A stretch of DNA of 64,000 nucleotides from the NCBI GenBank assembly GCA_031181145.1, contig JAPSLB010000015.1, positions 1-64,000 on the forward strand. The letters are read 5' to 3'. Source of the stretch: Microvirga sp. Its GTDB lineage: Bacteria > Pseudomonadota > Alphaproteobacteria > Rhizobiales > Beijerinckiaceae. The position numbers and the translations under genes were made by a program. Positions within the stretch are counted from its first letter, which is position 1. Every line of letters starts with the position of its first letter. Under the pieces are notes generated by a model. The model made no database searches and was not told the origin of the DNA. It was given only the letters and a program-made list of their open reading frames with translations. Below are positions 37,206 to 46,217 of this stretch, piece by piece.

Positions 37206-38990
37206 TTGAACTGGGATGTTCTCCAGATTGGCATTGTCCTCACCCTGGTGTGCGCCGTCTTCTACGGTTTCGTACGCGAGCGCTTCCCGCCCGATGTCAT
37301 CGCAATGCTCGCCCTCAGCATCTTGTTGGGCGTCGGGATCCTGAGCACCGACGAGGCAATCACCGTGTTCAGCAACAGCGGTCCGATCACGGTGGGCTGC
37401 ATGTTCGTGCTGAGCGCCGCCCTGGAACGCACCGGCATCATCGAACGAATCGGCGTCCTCGTCGAACGGCTGGCCGGGCACTCGCCCATCCAGGCCGTGC
37501 TTGCTCTCATGATTAGCGTGCTCGTCATCTCGGCCTTCATCAACAACACGCCCGTCGTGGTGATCCTGACACCGGTGGCCATCGTGCTGGCCCGCTCGCT
37601 CAAGCTCGCGCCCTCCCGTCTCCTGATCCCACTCTCCTTCGCCAGCATCTTCGGCGGCACCACCACGCTGATCGGCACATCCACCAATCTGCTCGTGAAT
37701 GGGGTGGTTATCGGCCATGGAATGCCGGCTATATCGATGTTCGAGATCACGCTGCCGGGCGTCATCATAGGTTCGGTCGGCATTGCCTACATGGCTCTCC
37801 TCGGGCGCTGGCTGCTGCCTGACCGCCCGTCAAGCATGCTAGCTGAGCGGCCGGCGCGATCATTCCTCGCCGAGGTGGTGGTCCCGCCCGGATCGCCTCT
37901 CATCGGAAGGGGCCTCGAGGAAGCGGGTCTGACGGCCCGGCGCGGAGCGGAGGTGGTCGATGTGATCCGGCGTGGCCTCTCCTGGCGCGTTCGGCTGGAC
38001 GAGGTCGAGCTTGAGGCCGGCGACCGCATCGTCCTGCGCACCAATGCCGCCGACGTCATAGGGCTTCGGGAGACCGGATCGCTTGTGTTTGGTAAGCCCG
38101 AGGAACATCTGGTCGAGCCCATCGCCAGCGAGGAGGTGGCCGTCATGGAGGGGGTGGTTGGTCCGCAGTCGCGCCTGTTGGGCTACCGGATCGCAGATCT
38201 CAACTTTCGCCGCCTCTACGGCGTCTACATCCTGGCGATCTATCGTCAAGGCGAGGAGCTGCACCGGAACTTCGACTCCATCGAGTTGACGACTGGCGAC
38301 GTCCTCCTCCTGGAAGGACCTCGGGACGGGCTGAACCGCCTGTTTGAACGGCGGGTACTCGTAAACCTGAACGAGCCCAGCGAACGCCCGTTCCGCCGCG
38401 ACAAGGCGCCGATTGCCCTGGCGGCGATCATCGGGGTCATGGGGCTCGCCTCCCTGGAGGTGCTGCCCATCGCGGCGCTGGCGATCATCGCCTCCACCAC
38501 CGTGGTGGCCCTCGGCTGCCTGACCGCGGATGAGGCCTACGAGGCGATCCAATGGCGCATCCTGATCCTGATCTTCGGCATGCTGGCCCTTGGCTTGGCA
38601 ATGGAGAAGACGGGCGCTGCGGCCGTCCTGGTCGACGGGATTGTGGCCCTGGTGGCGGGCCTCGGGCCTGTGGCAGTCCTGGCGATCCTGTATCTGTTCA
38701 CCTCGATCATGACCGAGACGATCAGCAACAACGCGGCCGCCGTGCTGTTGACGCCCATCGCTATTGGGTTGGCTCAGCAGCTCGGCGTCGATCCGCGCCC
38801 CTTCGTCATGGCAGTGCTGTTTGCCGCGAGCGCGAGCTTTGCCACACCGATCGGGTACCAGACGAACACCTTCGTCTATGGCGCGGGCGGATATCGCTTC
38901 GTCGACTTCCTCCGCATCGGGATGCCGCTCAACCTCTTGATGTGGCTTGTCGCGGTGGTCGTGATACCCTGGTATTGGCCCCTGAGCTGA
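37206..38990 (+). CDS. SLC13/DASS-type anion permease with two TrkA-C (RCK_C) domains
   Basis: A 594-residue inner-membrane transporter. Two transport halves each carry an SNT-type ion motif (GGTTTLIGTSTNLLVNG, and TETISNNAAAVLLTPIA). Between them lie two RCK_C modules (VVPPGSPLIGRGLEEAGL; VGPQSRLLGYRIADLNF) that in other families bind ligands or nucleotides. Members move sulfate, dicarboxylates or similar anions with sodium. The start is a TTG at 37206 with AAAAGGAGAG just upstream; no ATG fits. Near the second ABC importer but separated by 0.8 kb, so co-regulation is unproven. Confidence 0.88.
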   Translation: MNWDVLQIGIVLTLVCAVFYGFVRERFPPDVIAMLALSILLGVGILSTDEAITVFSNSGPITVGCMFVLSAALERTGIIERIGVLVERLAGHSPIQAVLALMISVLVISAFINNTPVVVILTPVAIVLARSLKLAPSRLLIPLSFASIFGGTTTLIGTSTNLLVNGVVIGHGMPAISMFEITLPGVIIGSVGIAYMALLGRWLLPDRPSSMLAERPARSFLAEVVVPPGSPLIGRGLEEAGLTARRGAEVVDVIRRGLSWRVRLDEVELEAGDRIVLRTNAADVIGLRETGSLVFGKPEEHLVEPIASEEVAVMEGVVGPQSRLLGYRIADLNFRRLYGVYILAIYRQGEELHRNFDSIELTTGDVLLLEGPRDGLNRLFERRVLVNLNEPSERPFRRDKAPIALAAIIGVMGLASLEVLPIAALAIIASTTVVALGCLTADEAYEAIQWRILILIFGMLALGLAMEKTGAAAVLVDGIVALVAGLGPVAVLAILYLFTSIMTETISNNAAAVLLTPIAIGLAQQLGVDPRPFVMAVLFAASASFATPIGYQTNTFVYGAGGYRFVDFLRIGMPLNLLMWLVAVVVIPWYWPLS

Positions 38991-39054
38991 CGGACGGTGC
39001 CAGAACTGTGTTCACCTCAGACAAAGCGCATCGCGCAAGATCATCATGCCAGGG

Positions 39055-39393
39055 TACCGTGACGTTAACTGGGGCCTGAGCTTGAGCGGTGTGCATGGGC
39101 CGGCATGCCCAAGCCCGTCAGCTCCAAACGCGATCGCTGTCGACCCGGGATCATCGCCGATGCGGTGTGGCTCTCGTTCCGGCTCCCGCTGAGCCTGCGG
39201 CTCGTTGAGGCGATGCTGCTCGAGCGCGGTATCCTCGTCTCCTCCGCGACCGCCCGCCGATGGGCTCTGAAGGTTCGACCGGACTGCGCCCGCCGCCTCA
39301 GGCGCAGGACGCCGAGCCGCCATGACATCCGGCACTTGGACGAGGTCGTCGTCACGCTCTCCGGCAAGAAGCACGGGCTGTGGACCAGGATGG
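39055..39393 (+). mobile_element. IS6-family element, 5' half (right arm of an inverted pair)
   Basis: Starts TACCGTGACGTTAAC and encodes MPKPVSSKRDRCRPGIIADA from the ATG at 39105 to the KKHGLWTR segment, the same 95 residues as the copy at 26186-26564 in opposite orientation. After 39393 the match ends and the open frame runs on to 39476 in unrelated sequence. The two copies point their left ends toward each other across 12.5 kb. Confidence 0.85.
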
Positions 39394-39590
39394 CGCGGCG
39401 CTCCGCTCTGGCCGCCCATCTGCACCGCCTCAACGCCATGGCTGAATGGAGAATTGCGGCTGGTCTCACTGCTTGATCCGTTAGGGAACAGAATTGGCCG
39501 CAATGCGCCTCATGTCGGTTAACGCGACAGCACCTCGGCATGCAGATGTGAGCCCGCTTTGAACTCAGTTGGTGCACCGTCCGGCTCCCA
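39394..39590. other. Spacer after the IS6 fragment
   Basis: A short open tail of the transposase frame and no recognisable gene. The stretch between here and 39735 is closed by a terminator hairpin for the leftward DUF3100 operon. Confidence 0.4.
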
Positions 39591-39628
39591 CTCTAAGAAA
39601 AATGGGCTGCCTTGGTCAGCAGCCCATT
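39591..39628 (-). terminator. Rho-independent terminator of the DUF3100 operon
   Basis: On the reverse strand a perfect 10-bp stem (AATGGGCTGC / GCAGCCCATT, 8-base loop) is followed by a TTTTTCTT tract. It lies about 107 bp after the stop of the gene at 39736-40248, the last gene of the leftward operon. Confidence 0.85.
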
Positions 39629-39735
39629 GCAGGGAGAATTCTACCTAAGGTTCCTGCCCGTCAGTAGGTGCTTGCCGGCAATCCAACGAGGATTGCCCTC
39701 TTGCGCGCCTTCTCCTGTCGGTGCCTGTTTGCTCC

Positions 39736-40248
39736 TCATTCAAAGAGCTTGAGGGTCACATCTGCAACCACGACGGAGCCCATATAGGTTCCGAACATGA
39801 CGCAGATCGCCACGACGACGATCTTCCAACCCGAGGTACGGGCAATCTGGAACTCGTTCTGCGTCAGTGCCAGACCGCCATATGCGAGGGCGGGCGTTGC
39901 CAAGGCGAGGAAATTCAGTTTTCCAACCTGTTCAACGATAATGGCTGAGCCAGGCACACCGGGAATTGTCACCAGGATCGCGACAAGCGAGATCCAGGCG
40001 ACGCTCGGGAGATAGAAGGGTACGAACTTTGCCAGGAGAAGACCCGCGATGGACATCGCATACAGGAATGCCATCCCGGGCAGCGCGACCATTGGGTCGA
40101 CCTTGGTTGCGACCCAATTGCTGATCAAGCCAAGGGCGCAGGCGACCAGAAGGAGCAATGCGTGATGAGCCAGGTCGATACGACGTTCATCTTCCACGTT
40201 AAGGATGTCCGCCGACGCAGCAGCGTTCTTGATGGTTTCAGTGCTCAT
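39736..40248 (-). CDS. Membrane protein of the DUF3100 pair
   Basis: 170 residues with four or five hydrophobic helices (HALLLLVACALGLISNW, FLYAMSIAGLLLAKFVPFYL, AWISLVAILVTIPGVPG, WKIVVVAICVMFGTYMG). It starts in a four-base overlap with the end of the DUF3100 gene and so is coupled to it. Together they look like the two halves of one small transporter. No characterised homologue comes to mind. Confidence 0.7.
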   Translation of the reverse strand: MSTETIKNAAASADILNVEDERRIDLAHHALLLLVACALGLISNWVATKVDPMVALPGMAFLYAMSIAGLLLAKFVPFYLPSVAWISLVAILVTIPGVPGSAIIVEQVGKLNFLALATPALAYGGLALTQNEFQIARTSGWKIVVVAICVMFGTYMGSVVVADVTLKLFE

Positions 40249-41078
40249 GACCGCGCCTCCTGAGAAATGCTGGACGTCTTCTCACCGCGGCTGATCCGGT
40301 AAAGCCATTCGGTAAGCGGCAATGCGACGAACACACCGGCATAAAGGCCGGTCGCATAGGTCAGGATGTTGCTCGCTGCGGCCAGGGCCAGGATCGTATC
40401 CTTGTCCGCTGGAGCCGCCGACACAAGCCCGCCCGTGCAGGCGGCCAGCATGCTGCCGGATCCCACCCCGCACGACATTGCGAGTGATCTGACATCGAAT
40501 ATCCCGAGACTGTGAATCAGCGGTGGCATGATGGCGAAGATGAAGGTGCCGATGATTGTCCCGGTCGCATAGACGCCCATCGCCCCAGCACCCTCGGGGC
40601 TGTTGAGACCATACTTGTCCGCAATCAAGGCCAGGTTCGGCTCACGGTCGATGGAATAGGTGGCCCCGATTGCCTCGCGCCCCATCTTGAGCAGGAAGAC
40701 GGCTACCGGGAAGGCGATGAGAATCGTGCCCAGATTGCCGATCTCTTGAAGCACCAAGGCTGGTCCGGTCTCGATCACCTTCTGGATCTGCGGCCCGACG
40801 GTCGTGCCAAATTTTGCGATGAACGGCATGATCGAAATGGCGATCATGGTGCCGGCGACCTTTGTGGCGTTGCCGGACAGGACCCGTCTCGTGCCTTTCA
40901 TGATATTCGGGTTCAGAATGATACCCATCGCGAAAGCGTAAAGAATTGGCAAAAGGATCACGGCGGCGATGCCGATGGGAATCCGGATCAACCCTATGGA
41001 CTCGGCTACTACCACGATGCCTAAAACGAAGAGGTGTAGCCCGACCCCTCCGAATCTCGCCAATGTTGTCTGTGCCAT
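40245..41078 (-). CDS. DUF3100 family integral membrane protein
   Basis: 277 residues, about eight helices, with LQEIGNLGTILIAFPVAVFL, MGREAIGATYSIDREPNLAL and AMSCGVGSGSMLAACTG, which I recognise as DUF3100. Function unknown; the fold resembles small permeases. The ATG at 41078 is preferred to the open frame at 41099. A LysR-type palindrome lies 120 bp upstream. The metabolic genes upstream (M20 hydrolase, aldehyde dehydrogenase, hydroxyacid dehydrogenase) suggest it imports or exports their substrate. Confidence 0.75.
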   Translation of the reverse strand: MAQTTLARFGGVGLHLFVLGIVVVAESIGLIRIPIGIAAVILLPILYAFAMGIILNPNIMKGTRRVLSGNATKVAGTMIAISIMPFIAKFGTTVGPQIQKVIETGPALVLQEIGNLGTILIAFPVAVFLLKMGREAIGATYSIDREPNLALIADKYGLNSPEGAGAMGVYATGTIIGTFIFAIMPPLIHSLGIFDVRSLAMSCGVGSGSMLAACTGGLVSAAPADKDTILALAAASNILTYATGLYAGVFVALPLTEWLYRISRGEKTSSISQEARS

Positions 41079-41197
41079 ATTTGTCGTTCCCTCGAGCACA
41101 TGCGGCTGGGCCGCGTTTCGTCTCAGCCCCCCTTATGAGGCGGCTAGGAAGTATGAAGGCGACGGAACAGGCGAATAGATCACTAATTCGTAACGAG

Positions 41198-41218
41198 GTG
41201 TTGCCAATCGGGCAACGC
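41198..41218. promoter_or_regulatory. LysR-type operator upstream of the DUF3100 gene
   Basis: GTGTTGC-N7-GCAACGC, a 21-bp interrupted palindrome with one mismatched pair. The same motif occurs at 43970-43990. It starts 120 bp before the DUF3100 start, a usual distance for an activator. Both sites are near the LysR gene at 43997-44923. Confidence 0.7.
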
Positions 41219-41360
41219 CGTGACCCCACTGGCGTGGAGACGCCGTAAGGCGCGGCAGGCTGAACCCATCTCCTCACGGAACGGTAATCTAAACCGCCCT
41301 GGTTGCCGCGATGCGTCTTCAATAAGAGATGTGGGGCCGCAAGGTAAAGGCCTTTTGCGG

Positions 41361-41399
41361 CGGCAGACGGATCCAGACTTAGCTGAAATCCGTCTGCCG
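41361..41399 (-). terminator. Hairpin after the aldehyde dehydrogenase gene
   Basis: Perfect 12-bp stem CGGCAGACGGAT / ATCCGTCTGCCG with a 15-base loop, beginning 12 bp after the aldehyde dehydrogenase stop. No T-run follows directly. It would end the upstream unit and let the DUF3100 pair be transcribed from its own promoter. Confidence 0.6.
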
Positions 41400-41411
41400 G
41401 ATTGCCAGGTC

Positions 41412-42956
41412 TCAACCAGCCGGGTGATAACCGAACGCGATTGCAGGATCCTCGGCGGTTTCAACCCAAACGCTCTTCGTCTGGGTGTAGGCCATAAGCG
41501 CCTCCCTGCCGCTGGAACGGCCATAGCCGCTGCGGCCGAACCCTCCGAAAGGAGACATCACACTGATGGTCTTGTACCCGTTGATCCAGAAAGTTCCGGC
41601 CCGTACGTTGCCCGCGACCCGATGGGCACGCCCGACATTCTCCGTCCAGACCGCTCCCGCAAGTCCGTACGGAGTGCGATTGGCGATTGTGATCGCCTCA
41701 GCTTCATCATCGAACGGCGTCACGGCCAGAACAGGTCCGAAGACCTCTTCTCGGGCGATTTCCATCGCCGGGTCAACACAATCCAGAATTGTCGGGGAAT
41801 AGTAGAAGCCGCCCGTCGCCTCAAGATGTGCGGGCTTGCGCCCCCCGGTTGCGAGCCGAGCGCCGTCCGATATGCCTTGACGGACCATCTCGTCGATCTT
41901 CTTCCACTGCCGCTCGTTGTTGATCGGACCAATCTGGGTCTGGTCGTCGAGAGGGGCCCCAACGGGAATCCTCTCGGAAGCTTTCGCGAGCTTCTCGATG
42001 AATTCTTCATGCACGGGGCGCTGGACGAGCAGGCGCGATCCGGCCACGCAGCTTTGCCCCGCGGACGAGAAGATCGCCGACTGGGCGCCAACGACAGCTC
42101 GGTCAATGTTGCCGTCGGCGAAGACAATGTTGGCCGACTTGCCGCCAAGTTCCAGAATGCAGGGTACGACATTGCGGGCCGCCGTTGCCGCGATGGCGGA
42201 GCCGGCTGCGGCCGAGCCGACGAACACCACGAGGGCGGTCTTTGGATGCGCGACCGCATACTGGCCGGATGTGCGGCCAACGCCTGCAATGACGTTCACC
42301 AGGCCCTTCGGAACTCCGGCGCGCTCGCAAAGGGCGCCGAGAACGAGGGATGTGAGCGGGGTCAGTTCAGAAGGCTTGAGCACGACGGCATTGCCGGCGC
42401 AGATGGCCGGAGCGATCTGCCAGCCCGCCGTGAACAGGGGGGCGTTCCAAGGAGTGATCTGCACCACGACGCCATAGGGCTCATTGCGGGTATAGTTGAG
42501 ATGCGAGGTCGGTACGGGGATGACATCGCCGTACATCTTGTCGGCCCATCCCGCATAATACTCGAACATCTCGGCGACCTTGCCAATCAAGCCGCGCGTG
42601 TCGCGGATCGGCTGCCCTGCGGTCCGGCTTTCCAGTTCGGCGATGGCTGGTGCATTCTCACGCAAGAGCCTGCCGATCTCCCAGATTACCCGGCCCCGCG
42701 CCGATGCGGTCAGCGCCATCCAGCGCCCCTGCGCCTCACGGGCAGCCTCCATCGCAGCGTCAACCACGGCCGACCCGGCGTCGGCATAGGTCAGAATAAC
42801 CTTGCCGGTTGCGGGGTCGATCAGGTCGACGACCTCTCCACTTCCAGGAAGAATCTCGCCGGCGACAAGGCTTCCGACGTCCTTCGACGGAAGGAAGTCC
42901 TGCAGAAGTTCGATAACGCGTGCGCTACTGTCGGCATTCAAAAGCGGCATGTTCAT
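41412..42956 (-). CDS. Aldehyde dehydrogenase family protein (NAD(P)-dependent)
   Basis: A 514-residue aldehyde dehydrogenase. NAD-binding and catalytic elements are clear: ITPWNAPLFTAGWQIAPAIC, the Glu motif ELGGKSANIVF, and SSAGQSCVAGSRLLV with the nucleophilic Cys, followed by EEVFGPVLAV. It oxidises an aldehyde to an acid. The ATG at 42956 overlaps the end of the dehydrogenase gene upstream; the open frame to 43121 would run deep into that gene and is rejected. In operon with the beta-hydroxyacid dehydrogenase, so a hydroxyacid or semialdehyde route is likely. Confidence 0.93.
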   Translation of the reverse strand: MNMPLLNADSSARVIELLQDFLPSKDVGSLVAGEILPGSGEVVDLIDPATGKVILTYADAGSAVVDAAMEAAREAQGRWMALTASARGRVIWEIGRLLRENAPAIAELESRTAGQPIRDTRGLIGKVAEMFEYYAGWADKMYGDVIPVPTSHLNYTRNEPYGVVVQITPWNAPLFTAGWQIAPAICAGNAVVLKPSELTPLTSLVLGALCERAGVPKGLVNVIAGVGRTSGQYAVAHPKTALVVFVGSAAAGSAIAATAARNVVPCILELGGKSANIVFADGNIDRAVVGAQSAIFSSAGQSCVAGSRLLVQRPVHEEFIEKLAKASERIPVGAPLDDQTQIGPINNERQWKKIDEMVRQGISDGARLATGGRKPAHLEATGGFYYSPTILDCVDPAMEIAREEVFGPVLAVTPFDDEAEAITIANRTPYGLAGAVWTENVGRAHRVAGNVRAGTFWINGYKTISVMSPFGGFGRSGYGRSSGREALMAYTQTKSVWVETAEDPAIAFGYHPAG

Positions 42957-42957
42957 G

Positions 42958-43869
42958 TCAGGCAACCTTCTTGCTGGAGGATTCGCGAGCCGGCGAAACT
43001 TCGCCCATGCGTGTGAAGTCGTCGGTATCGACCAGGTGCTGACTATCTTCTCCCCATTGCCGCGAAACCGCCTGGGCGATAGGAAGATCGATCCCGGCCC
43101 GTTCCGCCAATTCCTTGGCAAGCCGCACGTCCTTGCGCATCAGGCCCATCGAAAAGCCGCTGTCGAAACGCTCCGACATGATCCACTTCGGGAAGTGGAT
43201 TTCGCTGAGCGCCGACCGCCCGGTGGCGGCGTTCAAGACCCGAAGGGCCGAGTCTGGATCCACACCGGCAGCTGCCGCAAGCCGCAGCCCCTCGCTGGTG
43301 GTCAGCATATGAGCCGCCACGAGCATGTTATTGACGAGCTTCGCCACGTTTCCTGCCCCAGTCGGGCCGACATGCAGGATCTTGGAGGCCAACGCCTCGA
43401 TCACCGGGCGAGCCAAGGCAACATCCTCCTCGCTGCCGCCGATCATCATCGTGAGATTGCCCGAGCTTGCCCCCAGCGGGCCTCCGCTGACAGGTGCGTC
43501 GATGAAGCCATGCCCGGCGGTAGCCAGTTCCGCAGCCAAGGCCCGGCTGACATCCGGCTCGGACGTCGACGTATCGATGATGATGACCCGCTTTGCCCCT
43601 TTGCCCTCGAGCAGTCCCCCTGGAGCTTTCACGACCGCTTCCACCTCGCGCGCGGAGGGAAGCGAGAACACAACGAAACTCGCCTCGGCGAAGACATTCC
43701 CGATCGTCCCGGCTCGCTCTATCCCTGCTGCTGCTGCGGCATCGCAGCGGGCATCCGAGACGTCGAACCCCAAGGTCCGGAAGCCCTTGCCGACAAGCGT
43801 TTGGGCCATACCCAGCCCCATGCTCCCAAGGCCGATGACCCCGACCGTTTCACGATCCTGTTCGCTCAT
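42958..43869 (-). CDS. 3-hydroxyisobutyrate dehydrogenase-family NAD(P)-dependent oxidoreductase
   Basis: 303 residues of the beta-hydroxyacid dehydrogenase family: NAD motif VGVIGLGSMGLGMAQTLVGK, substrate loop FIDAPVSGGPLGASSG, catalytic-Lys region GAGNVAKLVNNMLVAAHM and KDVRLAKELAE. It interconverts a hydroxyacid and a semialdehyde, feeding the aldehyde dehydrogenase encoded next. The ATG at 43869 is chosen over the open frame to 43968. A LysR-type palindrome is about 100 bp upstream. Confidence 0.92.
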   Translation of the reverse strand: MSEQDRETVGVIGLGSMGLGMAQTLVGKGFRTLGFDVSDARCDAAAAAGIERAGTIGNVFAEASFVVFSLPSAREVEAVVKAPGGLLEGKGAKRVIIIDTSTSEPDVSRALAAELATAGHGFIDAPVSGGPLGASSGNLTMMIGGSEEDVALARPVIEALASKILHVGPTGAGNVAKLVNNMLVAAHMLTTSEGLRLAAAAGVDPDSALRVLNAATGRSALSEIHFPKWIMSERFDSGFSMGLMRKDVRLAKELAERAGIDLPIAQAVSRQWGEDSQHLVDTDDFTRMGEVSPARESSSKKVA

Positions 43870-43969
43870 TCGATGTTCCCTACACTTCGCCCTCGCCTTC
43901 GGGCGATCCGATGTTCGAGCAAGAGTCAGGGACGGAGTTCCTACCAGCAAGACGAAAGGAAAGAACAAG

Positions 43970-43990
43970 GTGTTGCCGGGTCAGCAACAC
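43970..43990. promoter_or_regulatory. LysR-type operator upstream of the dehydrogenase pair
   Basis: GTGTTGC-N7-GCAACAC, perfect 7-bp arms, in the gap between the LysR gene stop (43997) and the dehydrogenase start (43869). Matches the site at 41198-41218 in sequence, length and distance from the next gene. Confidence 0.72.
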
Positions 43991-43996
43991 GTTATG

Positions 43997-44923
43997 TCAG
44001 TAGGGATGCTTCACCCGGAACGCGACCATCTCGCGCGCGATGTGACCGACCAATTGTTCAACTGAGACTGGGAGGCGCCGCCGCGCCCGCACGATGATAT
44101 GGGCGCTTGCCTCGACCAGGAGGGGATCCGTAAGCCTGACGATACCGACCTCGCCACGGGCCAACTCCGTATCGACTGCGAAGGGAGGAAGATACGTGAT
44201 CCCGAGACTGGCGCGGACAAATTGGCGGAGAACGTCGATCGAAGGGGTTTCCAGCGCAGGCGACAAGGCAAGCCCCCAATCGGCCGCTACCCGTCCGACA
44301 AGCTGGCGGACGCCGTGCCCCGGAATGAGCAGCGCACAGGGATATGCGATGCTTTCAGCCAGACTGATGCTTGGCCGCGTCAGAAGCGGGTGGTCCGGCG
44401 GAGTTATGACTGCAAGGGGCTGCCGCGCGATGGCGATCGACCGGATGCCGGTGTCGATCACGGGATTATAGACGAGACCGACATCGGCATCGCCATCCGA
44501 AATAGCCGCGAGCACGCCCGCGGTTCCGGCAAGTTGGATCGTGAACCGGATATTCGGATATATCTGGGCAAACGTCCTGAGTCCGTTTGCCATCAGATCG
44601 GCGACGAACCCGTCCCCGCAGCTAATCCTGACGAGCCCCTGCTTGATGCCTTTCAAGCGGGCGAGTTGCTCCCGCAGGAGTTCCTCATCCTCGACCATGC
44701 GCTTGGCGTGCTCAGCCAGGAGTTCACCCGCCTCGGTGAGGACGACTCCCCTCGCCGACCGTTCGAAAATAGGCAAGCCAAGGCGGTGCTCGATGTCGGC
44801 GATCTGGCGGCTCACCGCCGAGGGCGCAATACTGATATGGTCTGCGGCGGCCCTGATCGAGCCGGTTCGGACCACGGCCAGGAAGTGGCGAAGCGCGCGG
44901 GTGTCTAACGCATCCAAGGACAT
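43997..44923 (-). CDS. LysR-family transcriptional regulator
   Basis: 308 residues: winged helix-turn-helix (IRAAADHISIAPSAVSRQIA) then a two-lobed effector domain (DADVGLVYNPVIDTG, ASLGITYLPPFAV). Lies between the M20 amidohydrolase gene and the two dehydrogenase genes, all leftward. Two matching palindromes downstream of it are its most likely targets. Confidence 0.93.
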   Translation of the reverse strand: MSLDALDTRALRHFLAVVRTGSIRAAADHISIAPSAVSRQIADIEHRLGLPIFERSARGVVLTEAGELLAEHAKRMVEDEELLREQLARLKGIKQGLVRISCGDGFVADLMANGLRTFAQIYPNIRFTIQLAGTAGVLAAISDGDADVGLVYNPVIDTGIRSIAIARQPLAVITPPDHPLLTRPSISLAESIAYPCALLIPGHGVRQLVGRVAADWGLALSPALETPSIDVLRQFVRASLGITYLPPFAVDTELARGEVGIVRLTDPLLVEASAHIIVRARRRLPVSVEQLVGHIAREMVAFRVKHPY

Positions 44924-45062
44924 AATGCACAGTCAGCATCGGCGCATGTTTTCGGCAAGCCCCTATTTCGAAGCTGTGCAACAATTTGAATTTATTGATC
45001 AACCCATTTATTGCGCCGCCCGCGAGGCTCGGACGGCTGTCATGTGACCATCTCTGCACCCC

Positions 45063-46217
45063 TCAGCCGGAGGAGAGCTTCGTCTCAACCACCCTGCGCC
45101 AAAGGTCTACGCCGTAAGGGATGATCTCGTCATTGAAGTCGAAGTACGGGGAATGGAGGCCGGGGTTTGCTCCATCACGACCGCTTCCAAGCCACAGGTA
45201 GCATCCTGGTCGGGCCTCCATCATGAAGGCAAAATCCTCGGCGGCCATACTCGGCGAAGCGGCTTCGACCCTCATTTCTGTCTGGGCGCCGACCACAGAG
45301 CGAACAAAGGCCGCCTCGGCGGCATCATTGATGGTCGGAGGATAGCGCCGCTCGTAGTGGATTGTGGCCTTGCATCCGAAGCCGCTCACGACAGAGTTGG
45401 CGAGGTCGTTCAGACGGCCCTCGACGAGGTCGCCAACGGCCTTGTCGAACCACCGTGTGGTGCCGCGGATGACGCAACTGGGCGGAATGACGTTCCAGGC
45501 TTCGCCGGCGTGAATCTGCGTCATCGAGAGAACGGCAGGCTCCAGGGGCGACACGTTCCGGCTAACGATCGTGTGCAGGGAGGATCCCAGGGCGCAAGCA
45601 GCCACGATCGGATCGACGCCCTCATGCGGCATGGCTCCATGCGATCCGGCTCCATCGATCACGATCTCGAACGTGCCGAAGGCAGCCATCATTGCGCCGT
45701 CTCGGGCGACGCACGACCCCACCGGCATCCCCGGCCAGTTGTGAAGCGCGTAAACGGCATCGCACGGAAACTTCGTAAACAGCCCGTCCTCTACCATGCG
45801 CTGCGCGCCGCCCTCATTCTCCTCGGCCGGTTGGAAAATGAAATGGACAGTACCATCGAAGCCTCCGGACTGGGCGCAGGCCCGAGCGGCAGCAAGCAGC
45901 ATCGCCGTGTGGCCGTCGTGCCCGCAGGCATGCATCTTGCCCGGAACCGTGGATTTGTAGGGCAGATCCGTAGCCTCCAGGATTGGTAGCGCATCCATGT
46001 CGGCACGGATCCCGATGGATCGGCTGGAGGTACCCCGCGATAACGTTCCGACCACACCAGTGCCCCCGAGCCCCGTGGAGACATTCAAGCCGAACGAGGC
46101 GAGCATGCGGGCGACGAAGGCCGAAGTCTCATGCTCCTCGAAGGCGAGCTCTGGGTTACGATGCAAGTGATGCCGCCATGAGATTGTCTCGGCAACTTCA
46201 TCTGATTTCATGAGCAT
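45063..46217 (-). CDS. M20-family amidohydrolase (hippurate hydrolase/IAA-amino acid hydrolase type)
   Basis: 384 residues with WRHHLHRNPELAFEEHET at the start, the Zn-binding HACGHDGHTAML and QPAEENEGGAQRM, and ADMDALPI. These are the family's metal site. Such enzymes cleave N-acyl amino acids or acetylated intermediates. No signal peptide, so cytoplasmic. Leads the leftward catabolic cluster; it would release an amino acid or amine that the dehydrogenases process further. Confidence 0.92.
   Translation of the reverse strand: MLMKSDEVAETISWRHHLHRNPELAFEEHETSAFVARMLASFGLNVSTGLGGTGVVGTLSRGTSSRSIGIRADMDALPILEATDLPYKSTVPGKMHACGHDGHTAMLLAAARACAQSGGFDGTVHFIFQPAEENEGGAQRMVEDGLFTKFPCDAVYALHNWPGMPVGSCVARDGAMMAAFGTFEIVIDGAGSHGAMPHEGVDPIVAACALGSSLHTIVSRNVSPLEPAVLSMTQIHAGEAWNVIPPSCVIRGTTRWFDKAVGDLVEGRLNDLANSVVSGFGCKATIHYERRYPPTINDAAEAAFVRSVVGAQTEMRVEAASPSMAAEDFAFMMEARPGCYLWLGSGRDGANPGLHSPYFDFNDEIIPYGVDLWRRVVETKLSSG

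Noticed and set aside
41220..43016. 598-codon rightward open frame
   Set aside because: It lies antisense to the aldehyde dehydrogenase, which has a full catalytic signature. High GC makes long shadow frames common.
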